The notes beneath the pieces were generated by a model. It was not told the DNA's origin. It did no database searches and saw only the letters and a program-made list of their open reading frames with translations. The position numbers and the translations under genes were made by a program. Shown here in pieces: positions 41,233-50,180 of a stretch of 64,000 nt of DNA (position 1 is the first letter of the stretch; every line of letters starts with the position of its first letter). This DNA is from Bacillus sp. FJAT-27445 (GTDB lineage Bacteria; Bacillota; Bacilli; Bacillales; Cytobacillaceae): assembly GCF_001510665.1 (NCBI RefSeq), contig NZ_LMTI01000005.1:418583-482582 (forward strand), in the 5' to 3' direction.

Positions 41233-41682
41233 TTGATACAATTCATGAATGATATGCCAAATTCTGTGAAAAGAGAGATTGAGAAACTAGAGGAAATCCT
41301 ATCACCTTTTTTAAAAAAAGCTTCTAAATACGCTTTATTTTCATTTCCGTTAATTACATTATCGATCTTTAATCTGTTCATATTATTATTTGTTAATCCA
41401 AATCAGCAATACGCAGCAACCCCCATTGTCGTCTTTGCTGTTATCGGTGCAATCGGTATGGCGTTTTCCAAAGAGGCCAAAATACAGCGCATAGAGATCC
41501 AGAACATTAGTGCCGACTACATGTTTGAAAGAATTAAAAAAAGTGAGCTAGTGTCAGAACATCTAAAAAAAGAATATAGCTCCCTTATAAAGGACCAGCC
41601 TTCACTGGCCATGCAGCATTTCATCGCATTTTTAAAAAAAGAACACCAGCAGCGCAATACATTATTTAATAACACACCATAA
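41233..41682 (+). CDS. DUF5392 (YwnF-like) membrane protein
   Basis: 149 residues from TTG 41233 behind AAAGAGGAGAG. An N-terminal amphipathic helix (NSVKREIEKLEEILSPFLKK) is followed by two membrane helices (ALFSFPLITLSIFNLFILLF and AATPIVVFAVIGAIGMAFS) and a cytosolic helical tail. It resembles the YwnF/DUF5392 family, which in Bacillus subtilis lies next to the cardiolipin synthase gene ywnE, and here it again shares an operon with a cls gene. Function unknown; a link to membrane lipid state is inferred from this conserved neighbour. Confidence 0.78.
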   Translation: MIQFMNDMPNSVKREIEKLEEILSPFLKKASKYALFSFPLITLSIFNLFILLFVNPNQQYAATPIVVFAVIGAIGMAFSKEAKIQRIEIQNISADYMFERIKKSELVSEHLKKEYSSLIKDQPSLAMQHFIAFLKKEHQQRNTLFNNTP

Positions 41683-41714
41683 ATACGATTATATAAATAG
41701 GCGGTGATGGAAGT

Positions 41715-42320
41715 TTGCCGAAAATTACTTTTTTTAATTTGCCCGAGGATAAAAGACAAACATTAATTCAAGCCGTTAGACAGGAGTTTTCAAGGGTACC
41801 ATTATATCAAGCCTCTATTACGAATATCATTACAGCTGCCAACATCCCGCGAGGCAGCTTTTATCAATACTTCGAGGATAAAGAGGATGCTTTTTTCTTT
41901 CTATTAAATGAACATGTAAAAGAAGATAAGAACAATTTTATATCACTATTAAGACAAAATGATGGCGATTTATTTGATACAATGTGTGAATTTTTTCGCT
42001 TAATCCTCACTAAGGAGGATACACACCAATTTTTGAAAAACATTTTCTTGAATATGACACATAAAATCGAAAGTGCCTATGCTAGAATCTTTATCGACAT
42101 TGAAGAAGATGGGAGTTTTAAGGAAGCAGTTAGTTCATTGATCGATCAATCTGCCTTAAACATTTCAAATGAGAGCGAATTACTTTATGTCATGAAAATC
42201 ATTATAGCAGTAACGCTTCGTAATTTAATTGAGAAATTTGCACGGGATTTACCTTATGATGAAGCGATGAATAATTATTTATTGGAAATCGATTTATTGA
42301 AAAGGGGGCTGAAACATTAA
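41715..42320 (+). CDS. TetR-family transcriptional regulator
   Basis: 201 residues. The N-terminal HTH is clear: RQTLIQAVRQEFSRVPLYQASITNII followed by AANIPRGSFYQYFEDKEDAFFFLL, with the SFYQYF recognition helix. The C-terminal domain is ligand-binding and variable. TTG 41715 follows GGCGGTGATGGA. As a member of the operon controlled by the twin GACACnGTGTC operators it very likely represses its own operon. It carries no metal-binding or other diagnostic residues; a membrane-active or lipid ligand is plausible given its neighbours. Confidence 0.88.
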   Translation: MPKITFFNLPEDKRQTLIQAVRQEFSRVPLYQASITNIITAANIPRGSFYQYFEDKEDAFFFLLNEHVKEDKNNFISLLRQNDGDLFDTMCEFFRLILTKEDTHQFLKNIFLNMTHKIESAYARIFIDIEEDGSFKEAVSSLIDQSALNISNESELLYVMKIIIAVTLRNLIEKFARDLPYDEAMNNYLLEIDLLKRGLKH

Positions 42321-42382
42321 CCGTACAAAAATCACATCGATACAATCTACATGAACATGATGTAATTAGAAAGGAATTGTTT

Positions 42383-43834
42383 ATGGAAGTTAGCGATTTA
42401 ACTACACTCATTTTAGCCTTCATCATGGTAACCAATATTTTGTTTGCAGGGATTGTTGTATTTATTGAACGGAGGGATATTGGCTCAACATGGGCTTGGT
42501 TGATGGTCCTGCATTTTATTCCGGTCATTGGTTTTATTGCATACCTATTCCTGGGCAGACAATTAAAACAAAAAAATTTTTATCGATTGTCTGCGGAAGA
42601 AAGAGGTTATCTTCAATCAGAGGTGGTTGAACAACTTAATGAATTAAAAAAGAGTGAGTGGTATCGTAACGATACACTAAAGAAATACGCCGATTTACTT
42701 AAGATGAATTTAAAGTCTTCGAACGCATTAATCACGCTGAAGAATGATTTGGCCATATTTAGTGATGGCCATGATAAATTCCGGTCCTTATTTGAAGACA
42801 TCCGAAATGCGAAAAAAGAGGTTCATCTCCAATATTATATTATCCAACCAGATTCCCTTGGAAAAAAACTGCGGGATGAACTTACGAAAAAAGCAAAAGA
42901 AGGAGTAAAAGTTCGTATTCTCTATGATGAAATTGGTTCCAAAAAGATTTCTCGTTCCTTCTTTAAGGAGCTGATTTCATACGGCGGGGAAGTCGAGGTG
43001 TTTTTCCCTTCTATTTTAAAATTGATTAATTTCCGTATTAATAATCGAAATCACCGAAAACTTTGTATCATTGATGGCAGAATCGCGTATATTGGTGGTT
43101 TTAATGTAGGAAATGAGTACCTTGGATTAAATAAAAAGTTTGGATATTGGCGTGACACACATTTAAGAATTGTAGGTGATGCGGTAAACGATATTCAAGG
43201 AAGATTTATTTTAGATTGGAATTATTCCGCGGAACATAAGCTGGATCTTGGGCGACTTTTCATACAAACAGAAAAACCTGACACGAATGTACCAATGCAA
43301 ATCATTGCTAGTGGACCGAACTCAGAAACGGAACACATCAAAAACATGTTCATAAAGCTTATCATGTCCGCTAAACGCAGTGTCTACATACAAACACCGT
43401 ATTTTGTTCCTGATACAAGTTTTATGGATGCTTGTAAAATGGCTTTACTGTCTGGCGTTGATGTAAGAATTATGTTTCCAAATAATCCGGATCACCCCTT
43501 TGTTAAATGGGCTTCCGGAGTCCATGCAGGAGAACTAATAAAATATGGAGCAAAAATACTTCTGTATGAAAATGGATTCATGCATGCAAAAACGATTGTA
43601 GTTGATCAGGAAGTTGCTTCTGTCGGAACGGCCAATATCGACAGGCGAAGCTTTTATTTAAATTTTGAAGTAAATACCATCGTGTATGATAAAAAAATAG
43701 CGGAACAACTTACTCAACTATTCCTTCAGGATAGCCGAAAAAGTAAAGAACTAACACTGGACATCTATCAAAGGCGTTCCATTCGTATTAAAATTAAAGA
43801 AGCAGTATCTCGGCTTTTGTCCCCCATCTTGTAA
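42383..43834 (+). CDS. cls: Cardiolipin synthase
   Basis: 483 residues from ATG 42383 with AAAGGAATTG upstream. Two N-terminal membrane helices (TLILAFIMVTNILFAGIVVF and WAWLMVLHFIPVIGFIAYLF) precede two phospholipase-D domains with HKD motifs: HRKLCIIDG...GGFNVGNEY in the first and HAKTIVVDQEVASVGTANID in the second. It condenses two phosphatidylglycerols to cardiolipin in the membrane. The ETEHIKNMF and PYFVPD blocks are typical of ClsA. Last gene of the TetR operon; a bidirectional terminator follows at 43962. Confidence 0.93.
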   Translation: MEVSDLTTLILAFIMVTNILFAGIVVFIERRDIGSTWAWLMVLHFIPVIGFIAYLFLGRQLKQKNFYRLSAEERGYLQSEVVEQLNELKKSEWYRNDTLKKYADLLKMNLKSSNALITLKNDLAIFSDGHDKFRSLFEDIRNAKKEVHLQYYIIQPDSLGKKLRDELTKKAKEGVKVRILYDEIGSKKISRSFFKELISYGGEVEVFFPSILKLINFRINNRNHRKLCIIDGRIAYIGGFNVGNEYLGLNKKFGYWRDTHLRIVGDAVNDIQGRFILDWNYSAEHKLDLGRLFIQTEKPDTNVPMQIIASGPNSETEHIKNMFIKLIMSAKRSVYIQTPYFVPDTSFMDACKMALLSGVDVRIMFPNNPDHPFVKWASGVHAGELIKYGAKILLYENGFMHAKTIVVDQEVASVGTANIDRRSFYLNFEVNTIVYDKKIAEQLTQLFLQDSRKSKELTLDIYQRRSIRIKIKEAVSRLLSPIL

Positions 43835-43961
43835 TCTAAGCCATTTTCTTCACTTAGATAAAACCCTTTTTTATAATCGCCCAATTTCATGCAAACATGC
43901 CGAAACATATTCCAATTCAATAAACTAACCATCAAAAATTACAAATTTTAAGAAGAAAGAA

Positions 43962-44006
43962 AGACACCAGTAAATTCAGAATGGAATTTGTACTGGTGCC
44001 TTTTTC
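43962..44006. terminator. Bidirectional terminator
   Basis: GACACCAGTAAATTC (43963-43977) pairs with GAATTTGTACTGGTGCC (43984-44000) and is flanked by A-rich and T-rich runs, serving cls and the convergent gene at 44031. Confidence 0.8.
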
Positions 44007-44030
44007 ATTATTATTTATCTGAAAGTTCTC

Positions 44031-44393
44031 TTATGTAACCCATTTATGGTTGGTTACGGGTTCACTGCCGTCAGTTGGTGTGAAATTAACCATATAGACA
44101 GTCGTTTGTTGGGCAGAATCGATTGTGGCAGTCCCCCCTTTCATATGGTCAGCTTCTGGGACTACTTCGTCTCCTACTTTATATGGTGTATCTCCTGCAT
44201 CTTTTATTTCCTCATGTATGACCCATTTATGATCTGTTACTCTTTCCCCGCCAGTAGTCGGTGTATAAGATACTGTGTAGACTGTGGTATCGAATGCACC
44301 TGCGATGGTTGCCTCAGCATCTTTCATCCCTTCCATATGTGCATCCGTAATAATTGCTTTGCTTCCGGATTCGAACTTGGGGTTCTCTGCCAA
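44031..44393 (-). pseudogene. Truncated DUF1541 (YdhK-like) gene
   Basis: Encodes two DUF1541 repeats (HMEGMKDAEATIAGAFDTTV and YTPTTGGERVTDHKWVIHEE; HMKGGTATIDSAQQTTVYMV with VTNHKWV) but begins at PKFESGSKAI without the signal peptide and linker present in the intact paralogue at 44515. The upstream bases hold no signal peptide in frame. Without export the protein could not reach its usual extracytoplasmic place. It is oriented opposite to its paralogue. Confidence 0.7.
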
Positions 44394-44514
44394 AATCGGA
44401 AAGTTTAATAAATTCTAAGTGTGGTAAACATTTTAGTGGAAGTCATTTAGCCGCAAAGTACAGTCAATTGGACAATCATTGACCAGTTATTACGAAAAAG
44501 GGAGGATGATTTCA

Positions 44515-45090
44515 ATGAAAGCTAATAAATTTTCCACTAGTATCATTACAGTGGCAATGACCATGGGTTTATCTGTTTATACTGTAAATGCTGAAACGGT
44601 TCCAGGCCCGCCTGATAGTAAGGCAGAACGACCGAATTTTGAACAAATGAAAATGAGTCATTCTAAATCAAGAGTTGTTCCTGAAGATTTAAAAGTTGCA
44701 GAAAATCCAACCTACCCAGTGAAAAGCAAAGCGCTCATTCTTACTGACCATATGGATGGAATGTACGGAGCGGTAGCAAAAATTGAAGGTGCATATACGA
44801 CAACGGTTTATTCCGTTACGTATTATCCTACAACTGGGGGAGAGCCTGTCGAGGACCATAAATGGGTAATTCACGAAGAGATTGAGAACGCGGGAGAAGA
44901 ACCATATAAACCCGGTGATGTAGTTGTATTGGATGCAGACCACCATGAAGGTATGGATGGAGCAACCGCTATTATTGAGTCAGCCGAGGAAACGACCGTA
45001 TATATGGTTAGTTACAATGATACAGAAACAAAAAAAAGAGTAAAAAACCATAAATGGGTGATAGAAAGTGAACTAGCTCCGTATAAATAA
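44515..45090 (+). CDS. DUF1541 (YdhK-like) secreted or anchored protein
   Basis: 191 residues from ATG 44515 (MKANKFSTSIITVAMTMGLS), with GGGAGG 10 bases upstream. A signal peptide ends near VNAE (residues 24-27). Two DUF1541 repeats follow, each with an HM-G-type start (DHMDGMYGAVAKIEGAYTTT; HHEGMDGATAIIESAEETTV) and an HKWVI(H/E)E end. YdhK-type proteins occur with copper genes in Gram-positives, and the repeats are rich in His and Met, but binding is not proven. It lies next to a frameshifted cupredoxin gene. No lipobox Cys is seen here. Confidence 0.85.
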   Translation: MKANKFSTSIITVAMTMGLSVYTVNAETVPGPPDSKAERPNFEQMKMSHSKSRVVPEDLKVAENPTYPVKSKALILTDHMDGMYGAVAKIEGAYTTTVYSVTYYPTTGGEPVEDHKWVIHEEIENAGEEPYKPGDVVVLDADHHEGMDGATAIIESAEETTVYMVSYNDTETKKRVKNHKWVIESELAPYK

Positions 45091-45204
45091 TCGGGTTTGG
45101 TAATGCTTAATCCCTCGCTTAATAGCTTATTTTAAATTTAACGGGGATTTTTAATTTTTATTTCCACTATTACAACCTGACTTGTTGTATGCAAGAATAA
45201 AACT

Positions 45205-45246
45205 AAAAAGAATGCGGAAAATATGTTGTTTCCGCATTCTTTTTAC
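45205..45246 (+). terminator. Terminator after the DUF1541 gene
   Basis: AAAAGAATGCGGAAA pairs with TTTCCGCATTCTTTT (45206-45243), flanked by A and T runs. Confidence 0.8.
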
Positions 45247-45474
45247 ATTTCAACTTATTCAGGTTTGTTTCCTGCATCAGGATCTGGTGTGATGTAAGTG
45301 AGATAAAGTCAGCTAGTTGAAGTGAAATATTCTTGAAATCCACTTATACACTTCAATTAATCAATTTTTAATCGTTAAATATAGTACTTAATTCGTAGAT
45401 TACCAATCAGACGCAATTAGATGTGACCCATTAGGATTGAATTTAAATTAAAAAATTATATAAAGGCACCATAT
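45247..45474. other. No gene recognised
   Basis: About 230 AT-rich bases between the terminator and the 3' end of the cupredoxin gene. Nothing is supported. Confidence 0.4.
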
Positions 45475-46322
45475 TTATTCAACAAGAATTGTTCCTTTCA
45501 TCCCCTTTTCATTATGCCCCGGAATGGAGCAGTAAAAATAGTGGATTCCTGTTTTTGTTGGAGTAATAGTTAGTTCGTCTTGAGAATGCGGGGTCGCATG
45601 AAGATGGAGTCTGCCACCATGTGATAAATGCTCCCCATTTTCCTCTACCAGGGGTAGATCTTCAATAATAATGTCATGGTCGACGTTGTCGTGATTAATG
45701 AACGTAATGATGTTTGCTTTGTTCTTGGTAAGCTTGATTTGTTTTGGGGAGTAGGTATACTTGGACGGTTTAACTATAATTGTAACCCTATTTGCTTTGG
45801 CGGAGGGTTCTCTTCAGGAACAAATGAGCTAGAAGGGAATGAGTTGTTTGATTTCGAAAAAGCCAGGTCAGTATTCAATTTTTTAAAATCATTTTTTGGA
45901 TCAACTGTTTTAGGTAGGATAAAAAAAAGTAGCAAGGAACTGACTGATAGAGTCAGTGAAATTTTCAATAGTACAATGGCATCATCATTCGGTACCATCT
46001 CACCAAGCATTGCTCCCATCATGCCGCCCATCAGACCTGCCATTACACCTTCAATTATTGGAAGCAGGCCGAATGCAATACCTGCCGAAGCACCTGCTGT
46101 AATTCCGGCAACAACCGATAGAATAGTAGAGGCAAATAAATTACCTTTTAAAAAGAAACCAAAAAATATACCTGCTGCAATACCTGTATTCATGCCAATC
46201 GCCATAGAAAGGGCCATCGCGGCCATATGGGTCAGCCTTTTCCGGTACAAAAAGGACAACGTGATAGATGCTAAAGTGGTGGCGATAAGAGTTCCTAATA
46301 CAAAATAATTAAAGACTGCCAT
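45475..46322 (-). pseudogene. Membrane-cupredoxin protein gene with a frameshift
   Basis: ATG 46322 (GGAGGGA upstream) opens a frame of five or so membrane helices, with a glycine/methionine-rich core (GLMGGMMGAMLGEMVP) and a linker ending EENPPPK near 45800. The frame then shifts and a cupredoxin domain follows in another frame: RVTIIVKPSKYTYSPKQ, FINHDNVDHDII, THYFYC-like HYFYCSIPGHNEKGMKGTIL and a TAA at 45475. Type-1 copper ligands His (VDHDI), Cys (FYCS), His (PGHN) and Met (KGMKG) are present. A one-base change near 45790 explains the break. As read, the copper domain would be lost. Confidence 0.8.
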
Positions 46323-46499
46323 AATAATCCCTCCTATTCCACACATTTTATGTCAATAAGAGACAGGCCATGCCAAAAAATCATAATTTAAAAATTCAAA
46401 AGATTTTGTATTTACAAAATACTTAAGGAGTATTAATATTAGACTAATTACCTCGATATACGGTAGAGGGGTAATGTACATTAAAGGAGGTAAATGTAA

Positions 46500-47252
46500 A
46501 TGGCCAAAGGACAAAAAGTATTATTTTTGGGAGTTTACGGAATGGAAGTTGTGGAGTGCGGGGGCGCGCTTGCAAAAAATGTCCTCAGCGGCGGAGAATC
46601 TTTTGCATCAATCATGCTTTGCAGGGAGACAAGCCAGCCTCAGGTAAGAAAGGCTGCAGAAGTATTGGGAGTGAAAGATGTGGCGTTTCTTAACTTCGAT
46701 TCTGGAGCTGTCGACTTTGGTGTTGAATCCAAAAAGAAATTGGTTCAAGTCATCAGGGAAGTGAAGCCCAATATTATCATCACCCAGGACCCAGAACATT
46801 CATTCCATGATCTTGACCCGGACCGAAGGCCTGCTATGACCCTCCTATTGGAATCCATAGCCCTTGCCAGCAGGGATTTTGCCCTGGAAGATATGCCTGG
46901 CCTCGAGCCGCATCCAATTCCGACCATCTATTACATGACTCCTCATCATCCCAACACAGTTGTTGATATTACAGAAGTGTGGGATCAGAAAGAGCGGGCA
47001 ATGGACATGTTGGAGAGCCAGATGGAGTTTAGCGGCCAGCATTTTGAAGAAATGCTTGATCCAAAAGCTGTTGAGATTATCTCTCCTGGATTTTCCGAAT
47101 TATCCACCCATATGGAAAAGGGCCGTGCTATCCATAAAGCATTGGATAAAGCCGTCCACGTTTATCACGGGCTCGCAACTCATGGCCATTTTCCACTTGC
47201 AGAAGCCTATAGAAGAGAAGGAAACTTTCATTTGGCTGAACTAATCATCTAA
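46500..47252 (+). CDS. PIG-L-family protein lacking the zinc and catalytic residues
   Basis: 250 residues from ATG 46500 behind AAAGGAGG. The overall fold is that of LmbE/PIG-L deacetylases such as BshB (VLFLG.. first strand, ECGGALAKN helix, LGVKDVAFLNF, REVKPNIIITQDPEHSFHD). But the AHPDDE motif reads GVYGME, so the zinc-binding His and both Asp are missing, and the later PDHR motif reads PDRR, losing the third ligand His. It is therefore unlikely to be an active zinc deacetylase. It begins a nine-gene co-directional block with a peptide-type ABC importer, whose gene follows 25 bases downstream. Confidence 0.85.
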   Translation: MAKGQKVLFLGVYGMEVVECGGALAKNVLSGGESFASIMLCRETSQPQVRKAAEVLGVKDVAFLNFDSGAVDFGVESKKKLVQVIREVKPNIIITQDPEHSFHDLDPDRRPAMTLLLESIALASRDFALEDMPGLEPHPIPTIYYMTPHHPNTVVDITEVWDQKERAMDMLESQMEFSGQHFEEMLDPKAVEIISPGFSELSTHMEKGRAIHKALDKAVHVYHGLATHGHFPLAEAYRREGNFHLAELII

Positions 47253-47277
47253 CTTTAATAATGAATAGGGGGATAAC

Positions 47278-49059
47278 ATGAAAAACATTTTTGTTAGATT
47301 CCTGGCCATCGTTGTTGTATTTTCGGCAAGCCTCTTTCCTGTGAGTGCGGCTGAACCTGTAAAATCATTGAAAGTTGGTATCACAAAAGATGAAAACGGG
47401 CTTAATCCTTACACGTATGTAACTGGCTATCCGGGATTGGATTTAGTGACCCTACTCTATGACAGTCTGTTCCACCTTGATGCGGAAAATAAGCCCATTC
47501 CGTGGCTAGTTGAAAAGCAATCAGTAAGTGACGATGGTTTGACCTATGAATTTACACTCCATAAAGATGTAAAGTGGCATGATGGAGAGCCACTAACTGC
47601 CAATGATGTAAAATTTACAATCGAATATTTCGGGAAATATCCAAAATCGAGATTTACGAATCCATTAAAGTCAATTGCCTCGGTCAATGTAAAAGATGAC
47701 ACTAATTTCTCCTTAGTCCTATCAAAAGCGGATCCTAACTTCATGATTCAGCCTTTAGCAGATCTTCCAATTTTGCCGGAACATATTTGGTCCAAAATCG
47801 ATAAGCCAGATGACGAAACAAACGCTTTAGGAAGCGGCCCATACATCTTAGAAGAACATAAATCAGGCCAATATTACAAAATGAAAGCCAATAAGGACTA
47901 TTTTAAGGGTACCCCTCCAATTGAGGAAATTATTTTCCCGATCATTGAAGATACAACCGCCATGCTGAATGCCCTGCAGTCTGGTGAAATCAATGCTATC
48001 TCTTCAAGCATTTCTCCTGAATTGGTAAATCAGTTTGAATCCAATGCAAAGCTTAAAGTTGCAAGGGGGCCTGGATACAGCACGACTCTGTTCCAAATCA
48101 ATGCTGAAAAGTACCCGATGACGGAAAAGGCATTCCGGAAGGCTATAGATTTTTCGATTGACAAAAAAAGCTTGGTTGATACGGTGCTTCTCGGATTTGG
48201 GGAAGTTGGCAGCCCCGGGTTCATTCATCCTTCGTCCGCATCTAATAATGGTGATTTGAAGCCCGTTTATGACACGGAGAAAGCGAAACAGATTTTGGAG
48301 GAAGCAGGTTTCAAAGATACGGATGGGGATGGATTTAGGGAAGACCAGCAAGGGAAGAAAATCGATTTAACAACCCTAGTCTATTCCAATAGCCCAATTC
48401 GCATCCGGACTGCAGAGCTGGTATCTGAGGCCCTTAATAAAGTAGGAATTAAAAATACGGTTAAAGCTATGGACGCCACGACTGTCGATTCACTTATGTG
48501 GCCTGATTTCGATGTAAGCAAAGGACGCGACTTCGACTTGGGCCTGTGGAGCTGGTCCAACACAATGCAACTATTCCCTGACCGGATGGTTGAATTGTTC
48601 CACTCTGATCCAGGGGTCGGTTCGGTAAATATCGGTGGCTACAAAAATCCTGAATTCGACGATATGGCTGAAAAATTAAAAAATACGTATAACGAGGCAG
48701 AGCGGAGTGCAATTATCAAAGAAATGCAGTCGTTCATCGCTGAAGATGCTCCGTTTGTCACGCTGTACTACCAAGAAATCGTCAATGCCTATAATCCTAA
48801 AGTTTATGACGGTTTTGTGTTCCAGGTAGGTAAGGGAATCATAAACAAGCTGTCCTTTGTAGGCGGCCAAAAACCGGAAGCGGCAACAGGTTCCAGTGGA
48901 AATGGCTCTGATGCTAAATCAGCTACGGATGGAACGGATACAGAAAAGAATAATACCGGTTTGTATATTTTCCTTGGAGTGGGTGTGCTTTTAATAATCG
49001 GTTTAATACTTTTTAGGAGAAAAAGAAAATCGAACCCTACTGATGATTTTGATTTTTAA
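47278..49059 (+). CDS. ABC transporter substrate-binding protein, peptide/nickel type, with a C-terminal membrane anchor
   Basis: 593 residues. An ordinary signal peptide ends in VSAAEP (no lipobox), followed by the SBP family-5 fold: YDSLFHLDAENKPIPWLVE, HDGEPLTANDVKFTIEYF, ALGSGPYILEEHKSGQYYKM, SPGFIHPSS. An extended charged linker (about 535-560) then leads to one hydrophobic helix (YIFLGVGVLLIIGLILF) and a basic end (RRKRKSNPTDD). It is therefore tethered by a C-terminal helix, not by lipid. No LPxTG motif. Substrates of this class are oligopeptides, nickel or sugars; context does not decide. ATG 47278 follows AGGGGGATA. Confidence 0.9.
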   Translation: MKNIFVRFLAIVVVFSASLFPVSAAEPVKSLKVGITKDENGLNPYTYVTGYPGLDLVTLLYDSLFHLDAENKPIPWLVEKQSVSDDGLTYEFTLHKDVKWHDGEPLTANDVKFTIEYFGKYPKSRFTNPLKSIASVNVKDDTNFSLVLSKADPNFMIQPLADLPILPEHIWSKIDKPDDETNALGSGPYILEEHKSGQYYKMKANKDYFKGTPPIEEIIFPIIEDTTAMLNALQSGEINAISSSISPELVNQFESNAKLKVARGPGYSTTLFQINAEKYPMTEKAFRKAIDFSIDKKSLVDTVLLGFGEVGSPGFIHPSSASNNGDLKPVYDTEKAKQILEEAGFKDTDGDGFREDQQGKKIDLTTLVYSNSPIRIRTAELVSEALNKVGIKNTVKAMDATTVDSLMWPDFDVSKGRDFDLGLWSWSNTMQLFPDRMVELFHSDPGVGSVNIGGYKNPEFDDMAEKLKNTYNEAERSAIIKEMQSFIAEDAPFVTLYYQEIVNAYNPKVYDGFVFQVGKGIINKLSFVGGQKPEAATGSSGNGSDAKSATDGTDTEKNNTGLYIFLGVGVLLIIGLILFRRKRKSNPTDDFDF

Positions 49060-49067
49060 ACTTGGAA

Positions 49068-49105
49068 TTTCCCGTAAAAGGCTCTTCTTTTACGGGAAAC
49101 TTTTT
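49068..49105 (+). terminator. Hairpin between the binding-protein and permease genes
   Basis: TTTCCCGTAAAA (49068-49079) pairs with TTTTACGGGAAA (49088-49099), followed by CTTTTT. It is a typical attenuating terminator that would let the binding protein be made in excess of the membrane parts. Confidence 0.8.
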
Positions 49106-49202
49106 ATAAGTTCGAGGAAACGGGTGTTTAGCTAAACAGCCACACTAATAGGAGACATTACTTATCATGATGGCACTACCATGCTTTGGAGGAGGAAAAA
49201 CA

Positions 49203-50180
49203 GTGGGGAAGTTTATAACAGGGAAAGTCCTTCAATATACAATAGTCATTTTGTTGATGCTTACATTGAATTTTCTTTTGCCAAGGCTGATGCCGGGAAA
49301 TCCGCTTGTCTATCTGGCCGGGGAAGATGTTGGCTTTATGTCAAGTGCCGAGAAAGAAGCTATCCTTGAAAAACATGGATTAAACGATTCTATTGGGGAG
49401 CAATACATTACTTACATTAAAAATATTTTCACAGGTGATTTTGGTTTTTCATACCAACAAAAACGCCCAATCTCCGATCTTCTGATGGAACGGCTGCCAT
49501 GGACTCTGCTCTTGACAGGACTGGGCTTGGTATTTTCCACCATCATCGGTGTCCTATTCGGGACGATATCCGCGTGGCGCAGGGGAACAAAAACCGATGC
49601 CAATCTTTTAACAATGTTTATGTTTTTAAGCGCTATGCCATCCTTCTGGACCGGAATGATTCTGGTTTCGATTTTTGCAGCACAGCTTGGCTGGTTCCCG
49701 GTATTCGGGGCGGAAAACGCCTGGTCCAATCTCACTGGGATGGAAAGGCTGGTTGATATCGTAAAACATCTAGTACTTCCCTTGACGACCCTTGTTTTGA
49801 TTTCCGTCACTAGCACCTACATGACGATGAGGTATTCGATGCTCAATGTTCTTGGAGAGGATTATATAATGATGGCGAAAGCTAAGGGAGTTAAGGAAAA
49901 AGTCATTAAATATAAGCATGCGATGCGAAACGCGCTACTCCCGGTTGCAACAGTTTTTATGTTAAGCCTGGGTTTTACACTTGGCGGGGCAACGGTCATT
50001 GAAACCGTGTTCGCTTATCCCGGAGTTGGCCGGCTTATGTTCGAATCGGTATTAAGCCGGGATTATCCGCTTATCCAGGCAACATTTCTCATTATTACCT
50101 TCAGCGTGGTCATTGCCAATTTATTGGCCGATTTGATTTATCCATTGCTGGATCCGAATGTGGGGAGAAATAATGGGTAA
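49203..50180 (+). CDS. ABC transporter permease, DppB/OppB type
   Basis: 325 residues from GTG 49203 (VGKFITGKVLQYTIVILLML) behind GGAGGAGG; the longer frame from 49167 is less likely. Six membrane helices, with the family motif YMTMRYSMLNVLGEDYIMMAKAKGV and the EAA loop preceding KHAMRNALLPVATVF. The conserved GDFGFSYQQKRPISDLL loop follows the first helix. It pairs with the next permease. Its stop overlaps the next gene's ATG by 8 bases. Confidence 0.93.
   Translation: MGKFITGKVLQYTIVILLMLTLNFLLPRLMPGNPLVYLAGEDVGFMSSAEKEAILEKHGLNDSIGEQYITYIKNIFTGDFGFSYQQKRPISDLLMERLPWTLLLTGLGLVFSTIIGVLFGTISAWRRGTKTDANLLTMFMFLSAMPSFWTGMILVSIFAAQLGWFPVFGAENAWSNLTGMERLVDIVKHLVLPLTTLVLISVTSTYMTMRYSMLNVLGEDYIMMAKAKGVKEKVIKYKHAMRNALLPVATVFMLSLGFTLGGATVIETVFAYPGVGRLMFESVLSRDYPLIQATFLIITFSVVIANLLADLIYPLLDPNVGRNNG

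Noticed and set aside
45676-46308. Plus-strand 210-codon frame opposite the membrane-cupredoxin gene
   Set aside because: The minus strand encodes recognisable membrane helices and a cupredoxin; the plus frame has no ribosome binding site.
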